A DNA stretch of 64,000 bases from NCBI RefSeq assembly GCF_007786455.1, contig NZ_VNJK01000001.1, forward strand, positions 1,448,074 through 1,512,073, given 5' to 3'. The DNA comes from Paenibacillus agilis. GTDB taxonomy: Bacteria; Bacillota; Bacilli; Paenibacillales; Paenibacillaceae. A program made the translations under genes and the position numbers. Positions 1 through 9,230 of this stretch are shown piece by piece. How positions within the stretch are numbered: position 1 is the stretch's first letter; the number at the start of each line of letters is the position of its first letter. The notes under the pieces were generated by a model. That model was not told where the DNA came from and did no database searches. It saw only the letters and a list, made by a program, of their open reading frames with translations.

Positions 1-465
1 GTTGTCTTCAACTTCAACGATAATCTCGATCTCTACAGGAGTATGGAACGGAAGATCGCTAGTTCCGATAGCTGAACGTGCATGGCGTCCTGCATCCCCG
101 AAGATGTCGATGAGCAGGTTGGATGCACCGTTGATTACATACGGCTGATCAGCAAATCCAGGAGCACTGTTAACGAATGCAAGCATCTTCACGACTTGTT
201 TTACACGATCAAGATTGCCTACTTGTTTTTTGATAACAGCTAGTGCGTTAATAATACATTGACGCGCGCATTCTTGACCTTGCTCGATCGTCAAGTCACT
301 GCCTACTTTACCTTCATAGATAAGTACGCCATCAACACGACAGTCCATACCTGAAGTGTAAACAAGGTTACCTGTTTGGCGGCTTGGTATGTAAGAGAAT
401 TTTGGCTCTCCTACCTCTGGCAAAGTAATTCCTAGCTCTTGTAGACGTTGTTCAATACGTGACAT
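1..465 (-). CDS. ridA: RidA-family enamine/imine deaminase (3' end cut by window)
   Basis: My own translation of the minus strand gives 155 codons with no stop before the window edge, so the C-terminus is missing. The family signature is visible near residues 132-150: HARSAIGTSDLPFHTPVEIE, including the arginine that binds the carboxylate of 2-iminoacids in RidA proteins. RidA hydrolyses reactive 2-aminoacrylate and related enamines released by PLP dehydratases. I chose the ATG at 463-465 because AAGGAG lies 9 nt upstream; an in-frame ATG at 472-474 touches the ribosome site and is unlikely. It is the last visible gene of a minus-strand operon with a D-amino-acid PLP enzyme, which fits a role in clearing the enamine made by that enzyme. 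The family call is firm; the exact substrate is inferred. Confidence 0.9.
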   Translation of the reverse strand, partial: MSRIEQRLQELGITLPEVGEPKFSYIPSRQTGNLVYTSGMDCRVDGVLIYEGKVGSDLTIEQGQECARQCIINALAVIKKQVGNLDRVKQVVKMLAFVNSAPGFADQPYVINGASNLLIDIFGDAGRHARSAIGTSDLPFHTPVEIEIIVEVEDN

Positions 466-546
466 TACATTCATCTCCTTTAGTATCCGTTGATTGAAGC
501 AGGGGATCAATTTATCGATTACCTCTCAAATCACGTTCCTGCTTGA

Positions 547-2175
547 TTAGTGTCCACCACAGCAATGACGGACTTGGCGAGCAGCTCGCAGCATCTCGCC
601 AGCATATACATTACGGAACTGGCCGTGTTCCATTGTCCATTGCCCGTTGACGAAGACATGTGATATACCGTGTGGGTATTGTCTTGGATCTTCAAAGGTT
701 GCCGTATCTTCAATCGTTTCGGGATTAAAAATAACCATGTCTGCGGCATAACCAGGTACTAACAGGCCGCGTTTACCAAGACGGAAACGTGCAGCAGGAT
801 ACGATGTTAACTTGCGTACAGCATCCTCAAGTGTAATGATTTTACGTTCTCGTACGTACTTGGAGAAAATACGAGGGAACGTACCATACAAACGTGGATG
901 CGGTTTGCCTGTCTCACAGTGAAGACTATCGGAAGCGACTAGAGAGTAAGGGTAGCGAACGACCGCATCTACGTCATCAGTTGCCATATGATAATAGACT
1001 ATCGTTACTTTCGCTTGCTCTTCTAGTAGAAGATCCATCATAGCGTCAACAGGATGAACGTTACGTTTCTCAGCTATCTCGGCAATTGACAAACCTTCCA
1101 GTGATTTGTTGTTATCGCTGTGTACGGCAGAAACGACGACACTGTGCCAACCTGTTGAAGCAACTAGATTGTCCCAGTCATCTTGTTCTTCAGCCAACTC
1201 TTCATGAAGACGTTGGCGAATGCTAGGCTGCTGAAGAGCCTCTAGTACACCAGCAAGTCCTCCTTGGAGCAGCCACGGTGGCAGTACCGTAGTCAAAGTT
1301 GTCGATCCAGCATGATATGGATATACATCACAAGTCACATCCATGCCGCGTGCCCGCGCTTGATCGATACGTTCCATCGCTTCTTGTACTTGTCCCCAGC
1401 TGCGTTTACCAGCAGCTTTGAGATGACTAATATGAAGTGATACACCGGATTGCTCCGCGATCCAAATCACTTCGTCGATAGACGGCAAGAGGTGACGCCC
1501 TTCACCGCGTATATGGGTGGATAGCAATCCGCCATATTGAGCAACGACACGGCATAATTCAGCGATTTCATGACGGTTGGCATAGCTGCCAGGCGCATAA
1601 AGCAGCCCGATAGATAGCCCGATTGCGCCAGCTTCCATTCCTTCTTTTACAATGGCCTTCATCGCTTCTAGTTCTTCCGCAGAAGGTGGGCGATTGTCAA
1701 AGCCCATCACACCGATGCGCAATGCGCCGTGAGCGACATAAGTCGCCATATGCTCAGCTGGCTTCAATTTATGAATGGCATCCATATATTCGCCTACGGT
1801 GTTCCAACTCCATTGGTGTTTCGTCGTACCGATTACAGGTGTTATATACTCCTGCAGCATAGCAGCCCGCTCTGGAACGAACGGTGCGGGAGCAAGACCG
1901 CAGTTACCGACAACTTCTGCCGTAACACCTTGCTGCATTTTAATACCGCTTTCAGGATAGTCCATAATCATTAAGTCAGAATGACAGTGCCCATCAATAA
2001 AGCCTGGTGTTAACAATTCGCCTTTGGCATCAATGATTTGAGCAGCACTGACATCAACAGATCCGGGACCTCCCACATGTGTAATAATACCGTCTTTAAC
2101 TCCTACTTCTCCCCAGTACCATGGATTCCCTGATCCATCAGCAATTCGAGCCTGTTTCACAATCAAATCGAGCAT
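547..2175 (-). CDS. N-acyl-D-amino-acid deacylase (D-aminoacylase), amidohydrolase family
   Basis: This 542-residue protein has the D-aminoacylase layout: a beta-sandwich start, then a metal-binding TIM barrel. Visible motifs are GFIDGHCHSDL (metal histidines 63 and 65), VVGNCG (bridging Cys92), STHIRGEG and HISHLKAAGK (metal histidines), and ASDSLH with the catalytic aspartate. The family removes the acyl group from N-acyl-D-amino acids in the cytosol; some members act on D-glutamate or D-aspartate derivatives, and the sequence alone does not say which. The start has AAGGAG about 10 nt upstream. It lies between the PLP enzyme and RidA, so the operon would free a D-amino acid and then deaminate it. 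The C-terminus ends in a Cys-Cys-Gly-Gly-His tail of unknown meaning. Confidence 0.92.
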   Translation of the reverse strand: MLDLIVKQARIADGSGNPWYWGEVGVKDGIITHVGGPGSVDVSAAQIIDAKGELLTPGFIDGHCHSDLMIMDYPESGIKMQQGVTAEVVGNCGLAPAPFVPERAAMLQEYITPVIGTTKHQWSWNTVGEYMDAIHKLKPAEHMATYVAHGALRIGVMGFDNRPPSAEELEAMKAIVKEGMEAGAIGLSIGLLYAPGSYANRHEIAELCRVVAQYGGLLSTHIRGEGRHLLPSIDEVIWIAEQSGVSLHISHLKAAGKRSWGQVQEAMERIDQARARGMDVTCDVYPYHAGSTTLTTVLPPWLLQGGLAGVLEALQQPSIRQRLHEELAEEQDDWDNLVASTGWHSVVVSAVHSDNNKSLEGLSIAEIAEKRNVHPVDAMMDLLLEEQAKVTIVYYHMATDDVDAVVRYPYSLVASDSLHCETGKPHPRLYGTFPRIFSKYVRERKIITLEDAVRKLTSYPAARFRLGKRGLLVPGYAADMVIFNPETIEDTATFEDPRQYPHGISHVFVNGQWTMEHGQFRNVYAGEMLRAARQVRHCCGGH

Positions 2176-2246
2176 GGCGCCCTCGCTCCTTCATCCCAAG
2201 TTGTATGTGTAATAAGATGTAGAACTCATGTATGACTACTCAACAA

Positions 2247-3419
2247 CTACCAGTTATGGCCTCTAGCTGCGATTTTCATTTGATAAGGACTTTCTGTGCC
2301 ATGTATCCAGACGTTGTTATACAAATTTAAAGAACTGCAAATGTGGTTCGGAATAATATGTAGTCGATCTCCAACCTGTAAAGAATGACCAGGCTGAATG
2401 CGAATGACGCCATGCTCTTCTGAGAGCCGCTCTAACACGGCATCGGGATATTCCACAATATGCCCGAATCCTTTCATAAAGAGAGGAGCGCCGTTAGGCT
2501 GGACATCAGTAGCAAAAGCTTTGCTGCCGCCATCGATCACAATCTGATCGTCATACGGGCAACTGACAACCGTTACAACGATAACTGCGGCACAATCACG
2601 CCAATCCACAAGATCAAACATTACTTGCATACGATCATTGAAAATATAAGTGCCTGGTCTAATCTCGGACACGCCAGCTACTGTACCCGCAGTTAGCCCT
2701 GTAGGAGAGGAGCCTACACTAATTTCCTTAATATCATGACCCGCTTGGCGCAAGGTCTCAGCTGTAGCCAGCATTAATTCGCTTTCCTCCACGCCTGCAG
2801 CGTACAGATCAGTTGTTGCTTGACCAGCAAGTATCGCACCTCTAAATGTAAAAATTCCTGTTAAATCCAAATGAGGATAAGAGGCAATACGATCTGCAGT
2901 TCGAACGATTGCATCACCGCTAACCCCTGCCCGGCGAAGTCCTGTGTCTATTTCCAGTCTAACTTCAAAGCGAACTTGAAGTTCTTCGGCGATTTGATTG
3001 AGTATATTTGCACCAGCTTCACTATCTACACCAATAATAATGCGTGCGCGTTCTTGCAGGGCAGCTGCTCGACGTATTTTAGATGGCGTGACGATAGGAT
3101 AAGCGATAAAAATATCTGTAATGCCTTGCTCGACCATAACTTCTGCTTCAGAAACTTTGGCTACCGTAATTCCTACAGCGCCCATATCCAGCTGTTTCTG
3201 TGCAAAATAAGGCATTTTATGTGTCTTAATATGAGGCCTAAGCTTAACACCCAGCTTGTTCGCCTGTTCAGCCATTCGCTTCAAATTAAGATCTACGATA
3301 CGATCATCAATCAGAACAAACGGTGTTTCGGCTTCCGTTAAAACAGGAAATGTATTGATTGCATCGGTACTATCACAGGTTTGAATTCCACTTGATTGAG
3401 TCAAGTCGCTGTGTTCCAT
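2247..3419 (-). CDS. D-serine dehydratase / D-threonine aldolase-type PLP enzyme (fold III)
   Basis: The 390-residue protein belongs to the alanine-racemase-fold family that includes eukaryotic-type D-serine dehydratase and D-threonine aldolase. RPHIKTHK at residues 61-68 carries the PLP lysine, GSSPTG binds phosphate, and a C-terminal His-x-Cys pair in PNHICSSL matches the zinc site of D-serine dehydratases. I prefer the ATG at 3417-3419: GGAGG sits 7 nt upstream and the regulator's stop codon ends 2 nt before it. A start at 3440 is in frame but has no ribosome site and would overlap the regulator. Dehydration of D-serine or D-threonine would release an enamine, the substrate of the RidA two genes downstream. 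Aldolase or racemase activity cannot be excluded. Confidence 0.85.
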   Translation of the reverse strand: MEHSDLTQSSGIQTCDSTDAINTFPVLTEAETPFVLIDDRIVDLNLKRMAEQANKLGVKLRPHIKTHKMPYFAQKQLDMGAVGITVAKVSEAEVMVEQGITDIFIAYPIVTPSKIRRAAALQERARIIIGVDSEAGANILNQIAEELQVRFEVRLEIDTGLRRAGVSGDAIVRTADRIASYPHLDLTGIFTFRGAILAGQATTDLYAAGVEESELMLATAETLRQAGHDIKEISVGSSPTGLTAGTVAGVSEIRPGTYIFNDRMQVMFDLVDWRDCAAVIVVTVVSCPYDDQIVIDGGSKAFATDVQPNGAPLFMKGFGHIVEYPDAVLERLSEEHGVIRIQPGHSLQVGDRLHIIPNHICSSLNLYNNVWIHGTESPYQMKIAARGHNW

Positions 3420-3421
3420 CG

Positions 3422-4072
3422 CTATTCCTCCGCATTCCATTGTTTAACTTCATCTAGATAGCTATAGAGCGAATACTTGGATATCCCTAGGTAGAGACAA
3501 ATTTTCTCACTGGATTTCTTAATAAGAAAAGCACCCTTCTGGTCCAATAGAGCAATCATTTTCATTTTATCTTCCTTGCCCATGGCAGCTACAGGCTTAC
3601 CAATTACATCTTGTGTTTCTTGAATAAGCACGTCCAGCAAGTCGTTAACATTAGTAACGAAAGATTCTTTGATATCCGTCTGCAAATTGGTCATTGTAAT
3701 AGACTGCAGCGTCTTCTCTGCAATCATCAGGCTAGTAATATCAAAGTTGATGCAAAGTGATCCGATAATAGTTCCATCTTGGTTATTCATATAGAGAGAG
3801 GTCGAGCGAAGTAAACGCCCGTCTTTCGTTTGCGTGACATAATTCAGCTTATGACCATTCTCTGTAGAGCCGCGAAGCAGCTCCAAGCCAAGATTAGTAC
3901 CTGGATCTCCAATTTTTCTGCCTGTGACATGGCCATTTTCGATCGCAACAATCGTTCTATCATACGGAAGTGTCAGGTCATGCAGCACAACCTCACAATT
4001 CTCGCCGAATTGCGCGGAGATGCCTTTCACTAGCGCTTGAAGAAACGGGAGCTCGTCTTGTATCGATTCCAC
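3422..4072 (-). CDS. YheO/DauR-like PAS and HTH transcriptional regulator
   Basis: This 216-residue protein has an N-terminal YheO-type PAS domain (about residues 10-120, with the FGENCEVVLHDLT start) and a C-terminal HTH (about 170-210, ending in a SKYSLYSYLDE recognition segment). Family members such as DauR control D-amino-acid catabolism. Translation should start at GTG 4070-4072, with GGGAGG 10 nt upstream. It is the first gene of the minus-strand operon and is almost fused to the PLP enzyme, so it probably senses the D-amino acid substrate and controls its own operon. The ligand is not known from sequence. Confidence 0.85.
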   Translation of the reverse strand: MESIQDELPFLQALVKGISAQFGENCEVVLHDLTLPYDRTIVAIENGHVTGRKIGDPGTNLGLELLRGSTENGHKLNYVTQTKDGRLLRSTSLYMNNQDGTIIGSLCINFDITSLMIAEKTLQSITMTNLQTDIKESFVTNVNDLLDVLIQETQDVIGKPVAAMGKEDKMKMIALLDQKGAFLIKKSSEKICLYLGISKYSLYSYLDEVKQWNAEE

Positions 4073-4247
4073 TATCGCTTGACCTCCCTCTCAGCGTACA
4101 ATAATGATAGGTATATCAGAAAAATTTGGTAATGATCGACTATAGCTTAACATACTTTTTTAGCTGATCAAACAAAAAGTTTTCCTACCTAACAAAAAAA
4201 CATCATGATACAATCATTCATCAAAAGGAAGGCGAGGGGATAGCAGC

Positions 4248-6050
4248 GTGCAGTGGATTGTTCGTTCGCTTCATCGCAAAATGTCGTTTGTTCTTATTTT
4301 TGCAACTATGGTTCCCATAGTGTTACTAGGCTTCATTTCCTATCACACAGCATCAAAAATAACCGAAGAAAAAGTGACGATGTCCAATCTAAATACGTTG
4401 CGGCAAATCAACTCGTATATGGAGACCATCGTGCAGGATGTGGAGAACATGTCGGTCTTTCTTATTGGACAAGAACAAGTCCAAACTTATCTTAGTAAAA
4501 CGAGAGCGAATGCAACCGAATATTTAAATATGACAGGTTTTTTGACGAATCTTGCATTTTCCAAAAGGTATATTTCTGAAATTCGTATTATATCGCTGCA
4601 AGGTATGCCAGAGGTCAGCAACAATACGATTCTTGAATCCTCTTTATTTCAAGTTGCTGATATGTCTGAAACGTATTGGCAAGAGAATCCTAAATGGTGG
4701 TCGCCACCACTAGAATCCACCACGAGTGCAGGGAAAAAGCGTTCTGTCTTTCTTGTAAGACCAATTCGCGACTTGAATACATTTAAAACATTGGGCATGC
4801 TGTCAATCGGTATTGATACTGCGGAGGTGAGTGAGCAGCTGCGTGCGGCAGTACAGGAGCATGGAGTCATGTTTCTGCAAAATGATAAGGGTCAAATCAT
4901 CGCATCCAGTACATCTGATCTCGATCATGATCTGCTCACGATGATAAGACAGCAGCCTAAAATGAATAGCTATTCTGAACAAATGTGGGAGATGGATAGC
5001 GGCTCAGGTCGCCATATTGTAATCGCAGCGGGCGTCCCGCTTATTTCATCTTGGCAGGCATATACGGTCATACCTTACGATGCGATGAGTTCGCAAAATC
5101 GATATGTTTTATTGCTGACAGCTGTCGCGGTTGGACTAGCTCTCCTGATTACAGCATTTGCAGTCATGTTCTTTGTGAAGCAGGTGACTAAGCCCTTGGT
5201 AAGGCTTACGCGATATTTAGCAACGATAAATCCAGACAGTGTATATCGCCGATTGCCTATTGAGACACCCGATGAGATTGGACAACTTATTAAAACGTAT
5301 AATCGATTAAGTGAAAATATTGGCCAGCTTACTGAACAGGTGAAGATCAACGAGGCTATGAAGAAAGAGGCTGATTTGAAAGCGCTCCAAGCTCAGATTC
5401 AACCACATTTTCTGTACAATACGCTTTCTTCGATACAGTGGATGGCGTGGATGAATAAACAAGACCAGATTGCAGAAATGGTAGGGTCTCTTAGTGATTT
5501 CTTACGATTCAGCTTAAATCGTGGTGTTGAAGTGTGCAGTGTTAGGCAGGAAATCGAGCATGTTCGAAATTATATGAATATTCAAGCTATTCGCTATCCG
5601 GATCGCTTCGATATGGAGGTGAATGCGCCCCCAACTTTATTGGAGAAGCCGATATTAAAACTGCTGCTGCAGCCGCTTGTAGAAAATGCACTGCTTCACG
5701 GCTTACTTAAGGACTCAATGAAGCAGCGGGGACAAATTATGATAGATATACGTGAATGCGAAGAAGGATGGATGGAGTGCCAAGTGTGTGACAACGGTGT
5801 TGGTATGTCGGTGGAACGCCTCCAATCTTTGCAAGCGTATATGATGAGCATCGCTGATGGTAGACGTGGAAGTTTCATTCCTATTGATCCATTGCTAGAA
5901 ATGGAACTGGCAACACATGGGAGCGGATATGGGCTGATGAATGTGCAGCAGCGTCTTATGCTCCATTATGGAGTATCTTCGCAAGTAAGCATCACCAGCC
6001 AAATGGAACACGGAACATGCATTATACTGCGTTTTAAAGGGGAATGGTAG
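4248..6050 (+). CDS. YesM-type sensor histidine kinase
   Basis: The 600-residue kinase has an N-terminal membrane helix (about residues 13-33), an extracellular sensor domain of some 250 residues, a second helix (about 285-310), HAMP, and a LytS/YesM-type His-kinase core. The phospho-acceptor region is QIQPHFLYNTLSSIQW, followed by LLLQPLVENALLHG (N box), NGVGM and GSGYGLMNV (G boxes). The start is GTG at 4248-4250 behind a purine-rich GAGGGG. It is followed by its AraC-type regulator and a sugar-type ABC importer. In this arrangement such kinases sense a carbohydrate outside the cell, directly or through the binding protein, and switch on the transporter. Confidence 0.9.
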   Translation: MQWIVRSLHRKMSFVLIFATMVPIVLLGFISYHTASKITEEKVTMSNLNTLRQINSYMETIVQDVENMSVFLIGQEQVQTYLSKTRANATEYLNMTGFLTNLAFSKRYISEIRIISLQGMPEVSNNTILESSLFQVADMSETYWQENPKWWSPPLESTTSAGKKRSVFLVRPIRDLNTFKTLGMLSIGIDTAEVSEQLRAAVQEHGVMFLQNDKGQIIASSTSDLDHDLLTMIRQQPKMNSYSEQMWEMDSGSGRHIVIAAGVPLISSWQAYTVIPYDAMSSQNRYVLLLTAVAVGLALLITAFAVMFFVKQVTKPLVRLTRYLATINPDSVYRRLPIETPDEIGQLIKTYNRLSENIGQLTEQVKINEAMKKEADLKALQAQIQPHFLYNTLSSIQWMAWMNKQDQIAEMVGSLSDFLRFSLNRGVEVCSVRQEIEHVRNYMNIQAIRYPDRFDMEVNAPPTLLEKPILKLLLQPLVENALLHGLLKDSMKQRGQIMIDIRECEEGWMECQVCDNGVGMSVERLQSLQAYMMSIADGRRGSFIPIDPLLEMELATHGSGYGLMNVQQRLMLHYGVSSQVSITSQMEHGTCIILRFKGEW

Positions 6051-6127
6051 TTTTTCAGCTTAAACAGTTTGAGGGGAACGCAAATACAATGACAGCAATT
6101 CCATCATGAGTGGCGGGGGGATATGGA

Positions 6128-7696
6128 ATGAAGGCATTAATCGTAGATGATGAGGTCATTATTCGAAATGGATTATCTCAAGTAATTCCTTGGCAAGAGC
6201 TTGGATTTGAGCTGCTTACTCCATGCCAATCAGCTGAAGAAGCGATGAAAATGATAGCAGAGGAGAAGCCAGAGCTCGTATTGACTGACATTCGAATGAG
6301 TGGTGTCGATGGTTTAACGCTTGCTGGTTACATTCGTGAATGCAGTCCGCTAACGGAAACGATAGTATATACCGGTTATGATGACTTTAATTATGCGCAG
6401 CAAGCGATCCGTCAGGGAGTATCGGATTATTTATTAAAGACGACGCGACCGGATGATATCGTACGTGCAGCGCTCAAGGCGCGAGAAAGAATAGAGTCTC
6501 GTCGTATGGAGCAGGCCGAACATGCGAAAAGAGAAGGGTCATACCGCGATCAACTATTGAGCCGATGGCTATCTGGTCAGTTATCTGTCGAGGAGTCTAA
6601 ACATGCTGCTGAATTGCTAATTCATAAAACAAGTTTGTCTAGTAATGCTAGTACAGCTCAAGATAAAGGATACTATGAAGTTGCAGAATTGAAAGTGGAA
6701 GGCTGGGGTTCTAAGGAAGAATCACTGCTTTTATTTGCAGTCAGCAATATGCTGCGTGATACGATCCGATGTGATGTATTACGAAATCATACTCGATTAA
6801 TTGTTGTTCGCTATGAAGCTTCCCAATCATGGGTACATGAGTGGGAAAGGCTGATCTTTATGATTGAGCAGCAGCTAAAGTGCAAACTGTTTGCAGGGAT
6901 AGGGCGTGCGACATCTTTAGTCGAAGGAGTATGTCATTCTGCAGTGGGTGCAGCTAAAGCAACCTCCTATCACATTATTGCAGCTAAACAGAGAACAATG
7001 AGGATCGAAGAGGCGGAAATGCGAACAGGACTTCCTCTGCTAAGACATGCGGAAGATGAGGCTGGTCTTATTCAACAATTGAAGTCTGGTAATGCTAGCG
7101 AGTTGAGGTGCTGGATATCAAATTTTGTGGATCGGCTTACTAGCCACCCGCAAGCGACACCACAATCGCTGCAAAGTTATGCGAGCTCATTATTTATAGG
7201 TCTTCAGCGTTGGATGGAACGAATGGCAGAAGATGCTACTGATAACGTGCATGAATCAACTTGGCAGATGACCATGGTAGGCAATGCAGAATCGATGAAT
7301 AGAGAACAATGGGAAAGAGAGATTTATGCTGCTTTACAGCATGCCATGCAAAGATATATCCATCTAGTAAGCCGTACCTCACAGTCTGTAATTTTAAAAG
7401 CAAAGCAGTATATTCGAGAACATGCTGATGGCACGCTGACGTTGAAGCGTGTTGCTGACTTTGTACATGTCCATCCTCATCATTTGAGCGAACGCTTTAA
7501 GGCCGAAACAGGGATGAACTATATAGAATTTGTGACAATGATACGAATAGAACGTGCTTGTGAGCTGCTGCAAAATACAGAGCTGATGGTGAGCGAGATC
7601 GCTAGAATCGTTGGATATGAGGATGTTAAATATTTCGCCCAGTTGTTTAAGCGTTATATGAAATGCACGCCTTCTGATTATCGCCTAAAAGCCTGA
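6128..7696 (+). CDS. YesN-type response regulator, REC plus AraC DNA-binding domain
   Basis: A receiver domain (residues 1-120, phospho-acceptor Asp54 in LTDIRMSG, lysine in LLKTTRP) is followed by a middle region and two AraC-type helix-turn-helices (about 425-522; VADFVHVHPHHLSERFK and SEIARIVGYEDVKYFAQLFKRY). I chose ATG 6128 because a GGGGGA ribosome site lies just upstream; the GTG at 6110 would place this purine run inside the gene. The length with this start is 522. It pairs with the preceding kinase and should activate the ABC genes that begin at 7822. Confidence 0.9.
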   Translation: MKALIVDDEVIIRNGLSQVIPWQELGFELLTPCQSAEEAMKMIAEEKPELVLTDIRMSGVDGLTLAGYIRECSPLTETIVYTGYDDFNYAQQAIRQGVSDYLLKTTRPDDIVRAALKARERIESRRMEQAEHAKREGSYRDQLLSRWLSGQLSVEESKHAAELLIHKTSLSSNASTAQDKGYYEVAELKVEGWGSKEESLLLFAVSNMLRDTIRCDVLRNHTRLIVVRYEASQSWVHEWERLIFMIEQQLKCKLFAGIGRATSLVEGVCHSAVGAAKATSYHIIAAKQRTMRIEEAEMRTGLPLLRHAEDEAGLIQQLKSGNASELRCWISNFVDRLTSHPQATPQSLQSYASSLFIGLQRWMERMAEDATDNVHESTWQMTMVGNAESMNREQWEREIYAALQHAMQRYIHLVSRTSQSVILKAKQYIREHADGTLTLKRVADFVHVHPHHLSERFKAETGMNYIEFVTMIRIERACELLQNTELMVSEIARIVGYEDVKYFAQLFKRYMKCTPSDYRLKA

Positions 7697-7738
7697 AAAA
7701 GTTCCCGTACTCATCAGAAAAATATCCCTCACGCTAAA

Positions 7739-7758
7739 AGTAAGCGCTTCCTTATAAT
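7739..7758 (+). promoter_or_regulatory. Possible cre-like site next to a -10 hexamer
   Basis: AGTAAGCGCTTCCT at 7739-7752 resembles the CcpA cre consensus with a few mismatches, and a TATAAT hexamer follows at 7753-7758. I see no good -35. The placement would give catabolite control of the binding-protein gene, but the match is imperfect and the regulator-activated promoter may not need a -35. Confidence 0.4.
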
Positions 7759-7821
7759 TGACTCATTACCTGCTCCTGCACGACAGGAGAGGAAGTACTA
7801 TCTAAACCGGGGGGATTGTTA

Positions 7822-9138
7822 ATGCGTAGAAATTGGATGATCGTACTCACTTTGCTTATCGTAGTTACGATGTTTGCAGGATGCTCTGGAGATAAGGGAG
7901 CGACTGGTACTAAAGGTGCTGAAGGGGATAGTGTCAAGTTGTCACTGTGGCACAATTTCACGGGGGACGATCTTCGTGCTCGAACGATGAGAGAGATAAT
8001 TAGCGAGTTCGAAACGGCTAATCCGGGTATTAAGCTGAACGTGCAGGCTATCCCACCAGACGGTTATAGAGCAAGACTCAAAACCGTGGCAGCAGCAAAT
8101 GAAATGCCAGATGTATTTATTATGTGGCCAGGGGCAATGACGAAGGAGTTCCAAGGAGGAAATCTCATTCAACCTGTAGATGAGCTGCTGCAAGCGAACG
8201 CAGCTTGGAAAGATGGATTTTTGCCAGGCTCATTTGATAATTTCACGATCAGTGACAAAGTGTACAGTGCTCCAATGAGCTTAACTCCGACATCTATTCT
8301 TTATTACAACCAGTCCATTCTTGATAAGCACGGTGTGAAAGTACCGCAAACGTGGGATGAACTGCTGCAGGCGGTTCGCACGTTAAAGGCTGCTAATGTA
8401 ACACCAATAGCACTTGGCAATAAAGCGGCGTGGTTGGCTCAATCTAGTATTCTCAGTTCGTTGGCTGATCGTGTTACAGGTACCGAATGGTTTATCAAAG
8501 CCGCTGCACAAGACGGCGCAAAATTCACAGATCCAGAGTTCGTACGTGCACTTGAACTGCTCCAGCAGCTGCAACAAGAAGGCGCATTCCAAGAAGGCTT
8601 TAATAGTATGGATAATACACAGATGGAAATGATGTTCGCTCATGGTCAAGCGGCTATGATGATTGATGGCGGGTGGGCTTTGACGAATTTAACGGCAAAT
8701 GCTACACCAGATGCAATTAAACAAATGGGCGTAACGGTACTGCCTAGTATAGCTGATGGTAAAGGTGATCCAAATACGACTTCAGGTGTAGTTGGGGTTG
8801 GACTTGGCTTGAGTGCAAAAACAGAGGGCAAGGTTAAAGAGGCCGCACATAAATTAATTTTTGCAATGTCTGGGCCTGAGGCTCAGAAGCGCACTTTGGA
8901 AGCGAATCAATTGGTCAGCTATAAAGTTGAACTGGATAAGAGCAAAGTATCGCCGATTTTCTCCAAAGTTTATGAACTGGTTAATGATATTCAATTTACG
9001 CCTGTATACGATGGCATGCTTACGAGCGCAGGTGCAGATGTAGTGAACAATGGCATTCAAGAGCTCCTTATGGGGGGAGATCCGAAAGAGATAGCTGCAA
9101 AGATTCAAGAGGCACAGGCTAAATCACTCGGCAAATAA
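7822..9138 (+). CDS. Extracellular solute-binding lipoprotein of a carbohydrate ABC importer
   Basis: The protein (438 aa) starts with a lipoprotein signal whose lipobox FAGC puts the lipidated cysteine at residue 21. The mature part is a family-1 (MalE-like) binding protein: a glycine/aspartate-rich SLWHNFTGDD start, FIMWPGA, PMSLTPTSILYYN and MMIDGGWAL motifs. ATG 7822 is preceded by GGGGGA at 6 nt; a TTG at 7816 would be too close to that site. It is followed by two permeases and no ATPase, as usual for Firmicutes that share an MsmX-like ATPase. The sugar is not identifiable from sequence. Confidence 0.9.
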   Translation: MRRNWMIVLTLLIVVTMFAGCSGDKGATGTKGAEGDSVKLSLWHNFTGDDLRARTMREIISEFETANPGIKLNVQAIPPDGYRARLKTVAAANEMPDVFIMWPGAMTKEFQGGNLIQPVDELLQANAAWKDGFLPGSFDNFTISDKVYSAPMSLTPTSILYYNQSILDKHGVKVPQTWDELLQAVRTLKAANVTPIALGNKAAWLAQSSILSSLADRVTGTEWFIKAAAQDGAKFTDPEFVRALELLQQLQQEGAFQEGFNSMDNTQMEMMFAHGQAAMMIDGGWALTNLTANATPDAIKQMGVTVLPSIADGKGDPNTTSGVVGVGLGLSAKTEGKVKEAAHKLIFAMSGPEAQKRTLEANQLVSYKVELDKSKVSPIFSKVYELVNDIQFTPVYDGMLTSAGADVVNNGIQELLMGGDPKEIAAKIQEAQAKSLGK

Positions 9139-9164
9139 CGTACATGAAGTCTAAAGGATGATAT

Positions 9165-9207
9165 GGCAATGCCTTGCTAAAAGGCATCATCATTACAAGG
9201 CATTGCC
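9165..9207 (+). terminator. Intercistronic hairpin between binding protein and permease
   Basis: GGCAATGCCTTG (9165-9176) and CAAGGCATTGCC (9196-9207) form a perfect 12-bp stem with a 19-nt loop. No U-run follows, so this looks like an mRNA-stabilising or processing hairpin that lets the binding protein be made in excess over the permeases, rather than a full terminator. Confidence 0.7.
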
Positions 9208-9230
9208 AATCATAGAAGAGGAGGTGCACG

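Noticed and set aside
2247..3440. Start of the PLP enzyme at 3440
   Set aside because: It would overlap the regulator and lacks a ribosome site; ATG 3417-3419 has GGAGG at 7 nt.
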